This document shows, piece by piece, positions 1-8,478 of a stretch of 64,000 nucleotides of DNA. The notes under the pieces were generated by a model, which saw only the letters and a program-made list of their open reading frames with translations, did not search any database and was not told the DNA's origin. The stretch comes from Bacillus sp. ISL-45 (lineage in GTDB: Bacteria > Bacillota > Bacilli > Bacillales > Cytobacillaceae), in the NCBI RefSeq assembly GCF_018613195.1, contig NZ_JAGGQQ010000005.1, positions 463,593 through 527,592 of the forward strand, written 5' to 3'. The stretch's first letter is position 1. Every line of letters starts with the position of its first letter. The position numbers and the translations under genes are program-made.

Positions 1-196
1 AAGTGCGCTCTCCCTTGGATTATATTATCCAGCCGGTATAGTTTCGTAAACTTTGTTGTCTTTACTCTCCGGCTCTCAAGATTCTTGGCTGCGGGAGTTC
101 ACTTTAAAGAGACCCAATTCCGAATCAATCATGAGAGTCCGTCGGAAAAAAGCGACGTCGAAGGTGAAATGGTTAAAATCCAGTGGGGGTGTCAAT
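1..196. other. Intergenic region upstream of ypuI
   Basis: No supported gene lies here. An open frame continuous with ypuI runs through it from position 53, but it lacks a ribosome-binding site at its first ATG and its composition (basic, Ser/Arg-rich) is unlike the downstream protein, so it is treated as leader. No convincing promoter was found. Confidence 0.5.
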
Positions 197-685
197 TTGG
201 GAAATACAATCGTAAAAACACAAATCGAGGAAGTAAGGGGATTTCTGGCCGATACTGTTGTGAAGCTGGAGAATTACCTGAATGAAACAACCCTTGAAAA
301 ACTAAAACAAGGGCAGCCATCAGACGAAGAATACTATAAAACGATACTTTCAAGCCTTCGAAAGCTGGCTGTATACTGTGATGAAGGTCTGGATGCGTGC
401 AGGGTGATTCTGCAGGCGGAAGTTTTTTCAAAGCCGGCAGCTGAGAAGACGCTCTATCGAATCTACTATCAGTGCATTGAAGAGTTCTTCTCTCCTAAAA
501 GCGATGCATGGTATGAGGACAGCAGAGCCGCTTATACTGGAAAAAATGCAATCAAGTTCAGGCAGCAAGTGACGGCTGAATTAAACGGACTGATGGTCAG
601 CCTTGAAAGTGGTTTTCAGAGAATCCGTGAAGAGCTTGAATATTACGAAACAGATTATCGGACAAAAATGCTTCAATCAAGATAA
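197..685 (+). CDS. ypuI: YpuI family protein of unknown function
   Basis: Predicted 162-aa soluble, charged, mostly helical protein with no signal peptide or membrane segment. I chose the TTG at 197 (giving MGNTIVKTQIEE) because a GGGGGT Shine-Dalgarno sits about seven bases upstream; the open frame extends back to 53 but without a ribosome-binding site. The family is conserved in Bacillus just upstream of dacB, and the position here (followed by dacB-spmA-spmB) is the main basis for the name. No catalytic motif is visible and the function is unknown. An intrinsic terminator follows directly, so it is transcribed separately from dacB. Confidence 0.7.
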   Translation: MGNTIVKTQIEEVRGFLADTVVKLENYLNETTLEKLKQGQPSDEEYYKTILSSLRKLAVYCDEGLDACRVILQAEVFSKPAAEKTLYRIYYQCIEEFFSPKSDAWYEDSRAAYTGKNAIKFRQQVTAELNGLMVSLESGFQRIREELEYYETDYRTKMLQSR

Positions 686-694
686 TGAATACCC

Positions 695-728
695 GGGAAC
701 AGCTATTAACTGGCTGTTCCCTTTTTTA
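695..728 (+). terminator. Intrinsic terminator after ypuI
   Basis: GGGAACAGC pairs with GGCTGTTCCC across a short loop and is followed by a run of six T. Confidence 0.85.
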
Positions 729-802
729 TTTAGAAAATGGTTGTTGGTCTGCTCCATTCAGAAAAATTTTCAACTCACCGCTGTGCTCGTCCTCCGATTT
801 AT

Positions 803-831
803 GTCATAACACTTCTTGTCCTGCATAAACT
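803..831 (+). promoter_or_regulatory. Candidate sigma-E promoter of dacB-spmAB
   Basis: GTCATAAC (803-810) and CATAAACT (824-831), 13 bases apart, resemble the sigma-E -35 (KMATATT) and -10 (CATACANT) elements, about 35 bases before the dacB start. In B. subtilis the dacB operon is under sigma-E, so the location fits; the -35 match is imperfect. Confidence 0.4.
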
Positions 832-865
832 TGTACAAACTGCCAAAGGAGACGAGGGTCTGTCA

Positions 866-2002
866 ATGAAAAGGATATGGATGAAATTATTGTTAATTGT
901 CACTCTGTTGATCTACAGCATTCCTCAAACAGCGCAGGCTTCTGTGTCGGTAAGTGCCCGAAGCGCTATTTTGATAGAACAGGAATCTGGCAGGGTTTTA
1001 TACGAGAAGGAGGCACACAGAGTTAGCAGGATTGCCAGTATTACGAAAATCATGACGGCTATCCTTGCGATAGAATCTGGCAGACTGGATGAGAAGGTGA
1101 AAGTGACTGAGAAGGCAGTCCGTACCGAGGGATCATCTATTTACTTGAAGCCGGGAGAAAAAATCAGGCTGGAGGATCTGGTGTATGGTTTGATGCTTAG
1201 ATCGGGTAATGATGCAGCCGTCGCAATCGCCGAACATGTTGGTGGCAGCCTGGATGGATTTGTCTATTTGATGAATGAGAAGGCGCAGCAAATCGGCATG
1301 GAAAATACGCACTTCGCTAACCCCCACGGATTGGATGATCATGAAGATCATGTTTCCACAGCATATGACATGGCTCTTTTAACTCGCTATGCAATGGAAA
1401 ACGAGGTTTACAAGGAGATTTCCGGTACAAAGATTCACAGAGCTCCTAATCCAACAGAAACATGGGACAGGGTTTGGAAAAATAAGAATCGCCTCCTGAC
1501 AGAGAAATATAAGTATTGCACCGGTGGGAAGACCGGTTATACAAAACGGGCGAAAAGAACTTTGGTCTCAACAGCCCAAAAGGGTGATTTTGAGTTAATC
1601 GCAGTCACACTCAATGCACCTGACGATTGGAATGACCACATCCAGATGTTTGAAACAGCATTTTCAAATTACGACATTGTAGAAATCCTTTCTAAGGGTA
1701 AAGTGAAAGGGATAAAGGATGCGGATTATAAAAATAAAGTTTATCTGAACCATTCATTTGTATACCCGCTAACCTCAGAAGAAGAAGACTTAGTCAAAGT
1801 AGAATATAGATTGAAAAAGGCGGCACCAGACGGAGAGGAAACTCGATCTCCTATCGCAGGCCGGGCAAATGTCTATATAGATGATAATCAGATTGCAAGT
1901 TTGCCTGTTTATTACCAAGTGAAGGAAAAAGAGAAAAGCTCCTTCTTGGACCTTTTTAAAAATATCTTTACCTCAATAGCAGGGGTCCAGGATCATGGTT
2001 AA
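866..2002 (+). CDS. dacB: D-alanyl-D-alanine carboxypeptidase DacB (PBP5*, sporulation)
   Basis: Low-molecular-weight penicillin-binding protein that trims the terminal D-Ala of muropeptides and so limits cross-linking of the spore cortex. The 378-aa protein starts at ATG 866, behind AAAGGAGACGAGG, with a signal peptide (MKRIWMKLLLIVTLLIYS, cut near AQA-SVSV). The three serine-transferase motifs are present in order: SITK (catalytic Ser), SGN, and KTG in GGKTGYT. The C-terminal ~100 residues form the beta-rich PBP5 C domain. The frame runs further upstream to 737, but the candidate sigma-E promoter lies in that stretch. The end overlaps spmA by eight bases, which indicates translational coupling in a dacB-spmA-spmB operon. 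Confidence 0.95.
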   Translation: MKRIWMKLLLIVTLLIYSIPQTAQASVSVSARSAILIEQESGRVLYEKEAHRVSRIASITKIMTAILAIESGRLDEKVKVTEKAVRTEGSSIYLKPGEKIRLEDLVYGLMLRSGNDAAVAIAEHVGGSLDGFVYLMNEKAQQIGMENTHFANPHGLDDHEDHVSTAYDMALLTRYAMENEVYKEISGTKIHRAPNPTETWDRVWKNKNRLLTEKYKYCTGGKTGYTKRAKRTLVSTAQKGDFELIAVTLNAPDDWNDHIQMFETAFSNYDIVEILSKGKVKGIKDADYKNKVYLNHSFVYPLTSEEEDLVKVEYRLKKAAPDGEETRSPIAGRANVYIDDNQIASLPVYYQVKEKEKSSFLDLFKNIFTSIAGVQDHG

Positions 2003-2582
2003 CTATATCTGGGTGGTAATGATTTTAATTGGCCTTGGCTTTGCAATGGTGAATGGCACAATGGCTGAGGTGAACGAGGCTGTTTTTACGGGTGCAAAGG
2101 AAGCAATCACTCTTAGTATCGGATTGATCAGCATCCTAGTTTTTTGGCTCGGCATGATGAGAATAGCGGAGGATTCTGGACTTTTATCTAAGCTTTCATC
2201 TTTATTTAAGCCTTTGATTTCAAAGCTGTTTCCCGAAGTCCCGGCCAGCCACCCGGCGATGGGCTACATACTGTCCAATATGATTGCGAATATGTTTGGG
2301 CTTGGGAATGCCGCTACACCTCTGGGAATCAAGGCAATGGAAGAACTAAAGGAGTTGAATGAAGGGAAAAACGAAGCAAGCAGGTCAATGATCACTTTCC
2401 TTGCGATCAACACAGCAAGCATCACACTCATTCCAACCACTGTTATCGCGATCAGGATGAATTATGATTCCGCCAACCCGACAGATATAGTTGGGCCGAC
2501 TCTTGTGGCAACTGCTGTCTCTGCTTTTGCAGCAATATTAATAGACCGTTTCTTTTACTATAGAAGAAGCAAGAAGGGGTAA
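1995..2582 (+). CDS. spmA: Spore maturation protein A
   Basis: 195-aa integral membrane protein with about five hydrophobic segments and the nucleoside-recognition (Gate) type fold. In B. subtilis SpmA and SpmB are needed for proper spore core dehydration together with DacB. The ATG at 1995 lies within the end of dacB, and length matches the B. subtilis protein (about 196 aa). A conserved polar stretch ('MIANMFGLGNAATPLGIKAM') between membrane segments is typical of the family. The transported substrate, if any, is not established. Confidence 0.93.
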   Translation: MVNYIWVVMILIGLGFAMVNGTMAEVNEAVFTGAKEAITLSIGLISILVFWLGMMRIAEDSGLLSKLSSLFKPLISKLFPEVPASHPAMGYILSNMIANMFGLGNAATPLGIKAMEELKELNEGKNEASRSMITFLAINTASITLIPTTVIAIRMNYDSANPTDIVGPTLVATAVSAFAAILIDRFFYYRRSKKG

Positions 2583-2588
2583 ATCAAA

Positions 2589-3122
2589 ATGGAAATTGTA
2601 TCTGCGATATCACTATGGTTCATCCCTGTTCTGATCGCTTTTATATTGATTTACGGCACCTATAAAAAAGTTCCCACATATGAAAGTTTTGTAGAAGGCG
2701 GCAAGGAAGGGATCAAAATGGCTGTATCCATCATGCCTTTCCTGGTGGGGATGATGGTCGCCATTGCGGTTTTCAGGGCGTCAGGGGCACTTGATGTCAT
2801 GGTGAATTGGATCCGGCCTGGACTTGAGATGGCGGGGATACCGGCAGAAATAGTTCCGCTCGCACTGATCAGGCCGATCTCAGGTACAGCGGCACTCGGA
2901 ATTACCAGTGACCTGATTGGTGTCCATGGTCCTGACTCTTTTATCGGTACTCTTGCAGCCACCCTTCAGGGAAGTACGGACACTACGTTCTATGTCCTCA
3001 CCGTTTATTTCGGAGCTGTCGGGATTAAAAAAATGGGAGATGCACTCAAAGTCGGTCTCCTTGCAGACGCAGTAGCCATCATAACAGCTATTATCGTAGT
3101 CACGTTCATGTTCTCGAAATAG
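2589..3122 (+). CDS. spmB: Spore maturation protein B
   Basis: 177-aa membrane protein, partner of SpmA, starting six bases after spmA. Hydrophobic helices flank a conserved 'RPISGTAALG' loop and 'LQGSTDTTFYVL', both characteristic of the Gate-domain spore maturation family. The dacB-spmA-spmB order matches B. subtilis. Acts in spore core dehydration and heat resistance. A strong terminator follows immediately, closing the operon. Confidence 0.93.
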   Translation: MEIVSAISLWFIPVLIAFILIYGTYKKVPTYESFVEGGKEGIKMAVSIMPFLVGMMVAIAVFRASGALDVMVNWIRPGLEMAGIPAEIVPLALIRPISGTAALGITSDLIGVHGPDSFIGTLAATLQGSTDTTFYVLTVYFGAVGIKKMGDALKVGLLADAVAIITAIIVVTFMFSK

Positions 3123-3158
3123 AGAAGATACCTTTAACGGGTATCTTCTTATTTTTTT
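3122..3158 (+). terminator. Intrinsic terminator of dacB-spmA-spmB
   Basis: Nine-base stem GAAGATACC / GGTATCTTC with a seven-base loop, followed by a T-rich tract. Confidence 0.9.
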
Positions 3159-3482
3159 GGGTCCTAGTGTTTAGCTGAACGAAGTGAAATCCTAAGCGAC
3201 AGGTACGGAAACAGTCATATTAAATCACACACTTTTTGAAAATACTCGTAAAAATCTACTGACGAAGCTATCACAAACTGAACTAATATTGGTATAAAAT
3301 AATATTGCAACAGGTTTACAGAACAAACATTTGTTAAAAAACAATTAACATTCCCTATTTATTTTTCGCTTTTTACACCATTGCTTACTTTGAAATCAGC
3401 GAGAGTTATGTCATAATTCATTAGGATGGATTAGATATTAATATTAACGATAGGTAATTGATATTAACTAGGAGTGACCTTA
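3159..3482. other. Intergenic region between spmB and rluB
   Basis: About 320 bases, AT-rich towards rluB. I see no gene. A TATAAA-like element near 3292 might belong to the rluB promoter, but no good -35 partner was found. Confidence 0.4.
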
Positions 3483-4208
3483 ATGGAAAGACTGCAAAAA
3501 GTGATTGCTCATGCAGGAATAGCATCGAGAAGAAAAGCTGAGGAAATGATCCTCGAAGGAAGAGTCAGGGTAAATGGCAGTGTTGTCAAGGAACTTGGCC
3601 GGAAGGTGACTTCATCTGACAAAGTCGAAGTGGATGGAGTCCAGATCGAGGGAGAAGAACCGGTATATTTCCTGTTTTATAAACCCCGCGGTGTAATTTC
3701 GAGTGTACAGGATGATAAGGGGCGTAAAGTGGTTACGGATTTTTTCCAGACAATCGAACAGCGCATCTATCCTGTAGGGCGGCTGGATTATGATACATCA
3801 GGACTGCTATTGTTGACGAATGATGGGGAATTCGCAAATCTGCTCATGCACCCAAGCAATGAAATTGATAAGGTGTATGTTGCGAAGGTTAAAGGAATCC
3901 CTTCAAAGGAAAAGCTGACAAGCCTGGCCAGAGGTGTCATGCTGGAGGATGGGAAAACTGCGCCGGCGAGGACAAAATTGCTGAGTGTTGATAAAAAGAA
4001 AGATACCGCCATTGTTGAAATAACCATCCACGAGGGCCGTAATCGGCAGGTCAGAAGGATGTTCGACGCAATCGGGCACCCGGTATTAAAGCTAAAAAGG
4101 GAAAAGTATGGATTTTTGACGCTGAATGGCTTAAGGACTGGGGAAATCAGGGAGCTTACACATCATGAGGTGAAGCAGCTCCGTGTCCTGGCTATGAAAA
4201 AGTCTTAG
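3483..4208 (+). CDS. rluB: 23S rRNA pseudouridine synthase RluB-type
   Basis: 241-aa RsuA/RluB family enzyme, predicted to isomerise a uridine of 23S rRNA (around position 2605 in E. coli numbering). An N-terminal S4 RNA-binding domain (about residues 1-60, RLQKVIAHAGIASRRKAE) precedes the catalytic domain with the signature GRLDYDTSGLLLLTNDG; its Asp is the catalytic residue. ATG 3483 was chosen over the in-frame GTG at 3474 because GGAG at 3471-3474 is then correctly spaced. It lies between spmB and resA as in B. subtilis. Confidence 0.92.
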   Translation: MERLQKVIAHAGIASRRKAEEMILEGRVRVNGSVVKELGRKVTSSDKVEVDGVQIEGEEPVYFLFYKPRGVISSVQDDKGRKVVTDFFQTIEQRIYPVGRLDYDTSGLLLLTNDGEFANLLMHPSNEIDKVYVAKVKGIPSKEKLTSLARGVMLEDGKTAPARTKLLSVDKKKDTAIVEITIHEGRNRQVRRMFDAIGHPVLKLKREKYGFLTLNGLRTGEIRELTHHEVKQLRVLAMKKS

Positions 4209-4273
4209 AGTTACTAACATGAGTGTAGTTAGAATGTTATAATGAGGGAGAAATACGGTGGGAGGTTTAGGGA

Positions 4274-4795
4274 ATGAAACAGAAACGCCTAATCACTAGA
4301 ACAATTATTCTCGCGGTTATGGCCCTGGCTGTTGGCTATACTTTGTACGCTAACATGAATAAGGATAAAAACCAGAAGATTGTGATTGGAAAACCTGCTC
4401 CTGATTTTGTCCTTGTTGATATGGAAGGCAATAAACACAGACTTTCTGAGTATAAAGGGCAAGGAGTTTTCCTTAATTTTTGGGCAACATGGTGCAAGCC
4501 ATGCGAGAGAGAAATGCCTTATATCGAAAATCAGTACCAGCAATTCAAGGACAAGGGGGTCCAGGTTCTTGCAGTTGACTCCGGTGAATCAGAACTTGCC
4601 GTTAATAGATTTATTGAACGCAAAGGCATGACTTTTCCGGTTCTGATCGACGAGGGACCAGTCCAGGCAGCATATGGGATCAACCCGTTGCCAATAACCT
4701 TCTTGATTGATAAAGAAGGAAATGTCGTAAAAAGCCATACTGGGGAATTATCTGAAGAAACAGTCCGTGAATTCATGGAACAGATTAAACCTTAA
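4274..4795 (+). CDS. resA: Thiol-disulfide oxidoreductase ResA (cytochrome c maturation)
   Basis: 173-aa membrane-anchored thioredoxin-like protein that reduces the CXXC haem-binding motif of apocytochrome c outside the membrane. One N-terminal helix (about residues 9-27) is followed by an AhpC/TSA-thioredoxin domain with WCKPC at C74 and C77. B. subtilis ResA has CEPC there; Lys here replaces the first Glu, while the functionally important Glu80 is kept. Preceded by GGGAGG-type RBS. A TATAAT at 4238-4243 could be its -10, though the -35 is poor. First gene of resABC, followed after 28 bases by resB. Confidence 0.93.
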   Translation: MKQKRLITRTIILAVMALAVGYTLYANMNKDKNQKIVIGKPAPDFVLVDMEGNKHRLSEYKGQGVFLNFWATWCKPCEREMPYIENQYQQFKDKGVQVLAVDSGESELAVNRFIERKGMTFPVLIDEGPVQAAYGINPLPITFLIDKEGNVVKSHTGELSEETVREFMEQIKP

Positions 4796-4823
4796 AAAGT
4801 AAGGGGAACAGGGAGTTTTTACT

Positions 4824-6449
4824 ATGAACGAAGTAAAATGCGAGTGCGGCCATGTAAATCCGCAGGGAACGATCCTTTGTGAATCTTGCGGAAGAGTGCT
4901 GGAGGATAAAGAGAAAGAAAAGCAGCTCGTTGATATGCGCTATGAGGGAAGCGCACGCCGGTCACAAACCTATAACAAGACATTCATCGATAAAATCTGG
5001 AATTTCTTTTCTTCAGTTAAGGTTGGGGTATGGCTGATCGTCATCCTCTTGATCGCATCCTCTCTAGGAACGATTTTTCCACAGGAAATGTATATACCGC
5101 CTGTAATGCCTGCATGGGAATATTATGAAGAGCAATACGGGTGGATGGGAAAGCTTTACTATGATCTTGGTTTCCATAACCTCTACAGTTCCTGGTGGTA
5201 TCTGCTTTTGATCGCAGCGTTAGGTGTATCACTTGTTATCGCAAGCCTTGACAGGGTGGTTCCCTTATACAGGTCATTGAAAAACCAAAGGGTTTCAAGG
5301 CATGAAAGCTTTTTGAAGCGCCAGAGAATGTTCGCTATGTCAGATGCTGAATTATCAGATGAAGCAGTAGGAAAGATTAAAGAAAACCTGACGAAAAAAC
5401 GCTATAAACTTCGTGAGGAAAATGGTGATATCCTCGCCGAAAAAAACCGCTTTTCACGATGGGGCCCATATGTAAACCACCTTGGCCTGATCATTTTTTT
5501 AATCGGCGGCATGCTCAGGTTTGTACCTGGAATGTATGTTGACGAAATCTTGTGGCTAAGGGAAGGCGAAACAAAAGCGATTCCTGGCACAGAAGGCCGC
5601 TATTATCTCGAGAACAAACAATTTATCTTTGAAGTATATGATAAAGATAAAGATGAGGAAGTCTTCCAGGATGCAATCAACAAGGCTGGGACGGTGGTTA
5701 AAAACTATCAGACTGATGCTACTTTATATCAGAGACAGGGAGATATTGTCCCGGGTGAAAAGCCTGAGCTTGAGAAAATACGTGACCAGGCAATCCAGGT
5801 AAACAAACCTCTGAAAATTGATGGCTTTGCCTTGTACCAGGTAGACTATAAGCTTGATGAAATGAGCAAGATGGCCTTTAAACTTGAGAATAAAGAAACA
5901 GAGGAACAATTTGGTGATGTGGTGGTAGACTTATATGACCCTGAAATGAAATACGATCTAGGAAATGGGTACAAAGTCGAAGTGATGAGCTATTTCCCGG
6001 ATTTTGAGTTCAATGAAGATGGGGAACCTGCGACAAAGTCACGCATCCCGAATAATCCTGCGTTCATCTTCAAAATGTTCAGTCCTGAAAAGCCTGAAGG
6101 TGAAGTCAGTTTCGTAGCCATCAGGCAGAATCTCGAGCCTTTGGGTGAAAATGACTACAAGATGACATTCGCAGGAATTGAAACGAAGAACGTAACTGCT
6201 CTGACAGTCAGAAAAGACCTTACACTTTGGATCATTGGTCTTGGTGGATTAATATTCATGATTGGTGTGATCCAGGGGGCGTATTGGAACCATCGACGTG
6301 TATGGTTAAGAAGAGTAAATAACCAGGTATGGACTGCGGCACATACAAATAAAAACTGGCATGGTTTAAAAAGAGAGCTAGAAGAAGTCTTTTCCGAGAC
6401 CGGAATAGATGCTCCTGAGGACCAGGTGGCAGAAGAAAAGAAGGAGTAA
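4824..6449 (+). CDS. resB: Cytochrome c biogenesis protein ResB
   Basis: 541-aa membrane component of the System II cytochrome c synthetase; with ResC it carries haem across the membrane and attaches it to apocytochrome c. Residues 1-30 form a small zinc-ribbon-like segment (C6-x-C8 ... C19-xx-C22). Transmembrane helices lie near 68-88, 125-145, 215-235 and the C-terminus (about 470-490), with a large extracytoplasmic domain between the last two. Length matches B. subtilis ResB (542 aa). Twelve bases separate it from resC. Confidence 0.93.
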   Translation: MNEVKCECGHVNPQGTILCESCGRVLEDKEKEKQLVDMRYEGSARRSQTYNKTFIDKIWNFFSSVKVGVWLIVILLIASSLGTIFPQEMYIPPVMPAWEYYEEQYGWMGKLYYDLGFHNLYSSWWYLLLIAALGVSLVIASLDRVVPLYRSLKNQRVSRHESFLKRQRMFAMSDAELSDEAVGKIKENLTKKRYKLREENGDILAEKNRFSRWGPYVNHLGLIIFLIGGMLRFVPGMYVDEILWLREGETKAIPGTEGRYYLENKQFIFEVYDKDKDEEVFQDAINKAGTVVKNYQTDATLYQRQGDIVPGEKPELEKIRDQAIQVNKPLKIDGFALYQVDYKLDEMSKMAFKLENKETEEQFGDVVVDLYDPEMKYDLGNGYKVEVMSYFPDFEFNEDGEPATKSRIPNNPAFIFKMFSPEKPEGEVSFVAIRQNLEPLGENDYKMTFAGIETKNVTALTVRKDLTLWIIGLGGLIFMIGVIQGAYWNHRRVWLRRVNNQVWTAAHTNKNWHGLKRELEEVFSETGIDAPEDQVAEEKKE

Positions 6450-6461
6450 GGAGGGAAAATA

Positions 6462-7649
6462 ATGGTTGAGTTGAGTTCTAACTTTCTGTTTGCGGCATTT
6501 ATCCTCTATCTAGTCGGTATCTTGTTTTTCGGGGGAGCTATTAAGGATAAAAGGCATGCTGATAAAAAAAATGCCCCAAATAAATGGGCGAATATTGGAG
6601 TCATTGTAACAATTGCGGGTTTCCTTTCGCAAATGACATTTTTTATTTTAAGATGGATTGCTTCCGGTCACGCACCGGTCAGCAACCTTTTCGAATTTAC
6701 GACATTCTTCGGCATGTCATTGGTAGGAGCATTTATCATCATTTATTTCATGTATAAAACTCCATTGCTGGGACTGTTCACCTTGCCTGTAGCCGCTTTG
6801 ATCATCGCCTTTGGAAGCATGTTCCCAAGGGAAGTTACACCATTGATTCCGGCGCTTCAAAGCTATTGGCTCCATATTCACGTTACGACAACAGCGATTG
6901 GACAGGCCATCCTAGCGGTAAGTTTTGCTGCAGGGCTGATTTATCTAGTTAGAAGCGTTGACCAGACGAAGAAAAGCAAAAGCACATTATGGCTGGAGGT
7001 TGTCCTGTTTGGTTTGATCAGTACGCTTGGCTTCGTGTTTGTTTCAAGTTTCTTCGCAGCAACAGATTATACAGCGAATTTTAACTATATCAACAAGGAT
7101 GGACAGCCTGCCACTGAGGAATATACTATTCCTGCTTTAGTAGGACCGCATCAATATGAGCTGACTGATAAAGACCGTTTTGAACCATTATTCGAGACGC
7201 CTGCAATCATCAGTGCTAAGAAATTGAATACTGTTATTTGGTCGCTCGCAGCGGGTATAGTATTATATGTATTGTTAAGACTCATCCTGCGGAAGCGAAT
7301 TGCTGCGGCATTGCAGCCTTGGACGAAGAGCATCAATATGGACCTCGTTGATGAGATCGGCTATCGTTCCGTATTGATCGGCTTCCCGGTCTTCACGCTT
7401 GGCGGACTGATTTTTGCGATGATCTGGGCTCAGATTGCCTGGACTCGCTTCTGGGGCTGGGATCCAAAGGAAGTATGGGCATTGATAACCTGGCTTTTCT
7501 ATGCGGCTTTCCTGCATCTGCGCCTTTCAAAAGGGTGGCATGGAGAAAAATCCGCATGGCTTGCGGTCATTGGCTTTATCATTATCATGTTCAACCTGGT
7601 AGCAGTTAACCTTGTAATTGCAGGTCTGCATTCTTATGCAGGTTCCTAA
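6462..7649 (+). CDS. resC: Cytochrome c biogenesis protein ResC (CcsA/CcsB type)
   Basis: 395-aa polytopic protein of the haem-handling family. The tryptophan-rich WWD signature '[17 protein letters not shown]' lies near residue 330, with conserved His residues in neighbouring helices that ligate haem. It forms the System II synthetase with ResB. Start ATG 6462 is preceded by AAGGAGGG. Last gene of resABC; a terminator separates it from resDE, which implies that resDE also has its own promoter. Confidence 0.94.
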   Translation: MVELSSNFLFAAFILYLVGILFFGGAIKDKRHADKKNAPNKWANIGVIVTIAGFLSQMTFFILRWIASGHAPVSNLFEFTTFFGMSLVGAFIIIYFMYKTPLLGLFTLPVAALIIAFGSMFPREVTPLIPALQSYWLHIHVTTTAIGQAILAVSFAAGLIYLVRSVDQTKKSKSTLWLEVVLFGLISTLGFVFVSSFFAATDYTANFNYINKDGQPATEEYTIPALVGPHQYELTDKDRFEPLFETPAIISAKKLNTVIWSLAAGIVLYVLLRLILRKRIAAALQPWTKSINMDLVDEIGYRSVLIGFPVFTLGGLIFAMIWAQIAWTRFWGWDPKEVWALITWLFYAAFLHLRLSKGWHGEKSAWLAVIGFIIIMFNLVAVNLVIAGLHSYAGS

Positions 7650-7668
7650 TTTGTGTCAATTTTATGAC

Positions 7669-7700
7669 GGCCTTCACTGACTTAAGTGAAGGCCTTTTTT
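7669..7700 (+). terminator. Intrinsic terminator after resABC
   Basis: Ten-base stem GGCCTTCACT / AGTGAAGGCC followed by six T. Confidence 0.9.
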
Positions 7701-7761
7701 AAAAAATCGTGGCAACTAGACGCATGTTTATGTAAAATAATCGCAGGGAGGGATATACCTT

Positions 7762-8478
7762 ATGGAAAAAGACGTGAAGATTTTAGTAGTGGATGATGAA
7801 GAAAGAATTAGACGATTACTGAAGATGTATCTTGAAAGAGAGAACTATATAATTGATGAAGCAGAAGATGGAAATGAAGCACTGGCAAAATCGCTTGCCA
7901 ACGATTATGACGTAATCCTTCTAGATTTGATGATGCCTGGAAAAGACGGAATCGAGGTTTGCCGTGACCTTCGTGAAAAGAAGTCAACACCTGTGATCAT
8001 GCTTACCGCGAAAGGTGAGGAAGTGAACAGAGTACAAGGCTTCGAGGTAGGGACTGATGATTACATCGTTAAACCGTTCAGCCCTCGTGAAGTTGTGCTG
8101 CGCGTTAAAGCTATGCTCCGTCGCTCATCGAGCACAAGTTACCTGCAGACTGAGACGACTGCCAAAGACGTGATTGTTTTCCCTCATTTAACCATTGATA
8201 ATGATGCCCATAGGGTTTTGGCTGATGGCAAAGAAGTCAGCCTGACGCCTAAGGAATATGAATTGCTCTACTTCCTTGCGAAAGCTCCTGATAAGGTTTT
8301 TGATCGCGAGCAATTATTGAAGGAAGTTTGGCATTATGAATTTTTCGGCGATTTGCGTACGGTAGATACTCATGTTAAAAGATTGCGCGAAAAGCTGAAT
8401 AAAGTATCTGAACAGGCTGCAAAGATGATCGTTACAGTCTGGGGTGTTGGCTACAAGTTCGAGGTAGTCAATGAATGA
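7762..8478 (+). CDS. resD: Response regulator ResD
   Basis: 238-aa OmpR/PhoB-family regulator. Receiver domain residues 5-118 with the acidic pair DD11-12, phosphoacceptor Asp55 (in LLDLMMPG) and the conserved Lys of IVKPFSP; winged-helix DNA-binding domain about 135-236. In Bacillus ResD with kinase ResE activates resA, cta, hmp, nas and other genes when oxygen falls or NO rises. Strong GGGAGGG RBS. The stop overlaps the resE start in ATGA. Confidence 0.95.
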   Translation: MEKDVKILVVDDEERIRRLLKMYLERENYIIDEAEDGNEALAKSLANDYDVILLDLMMPGKDGIEVCRDLREKKSTPVIMLTAKGEEVNRVQGFEVGTDDYIVKPFSPREVVLRVKAMLRRSSSTSYLQTETTAKDVIVFPHLTIDNDAHRVLADGKEVSLTPKEYELLYFLAKAPDKVFDREQLLKEVWHYEFFGDLRTVDTHVKRLREKLNKVSEQAAKMIVTVWGVGYKFEVVNE

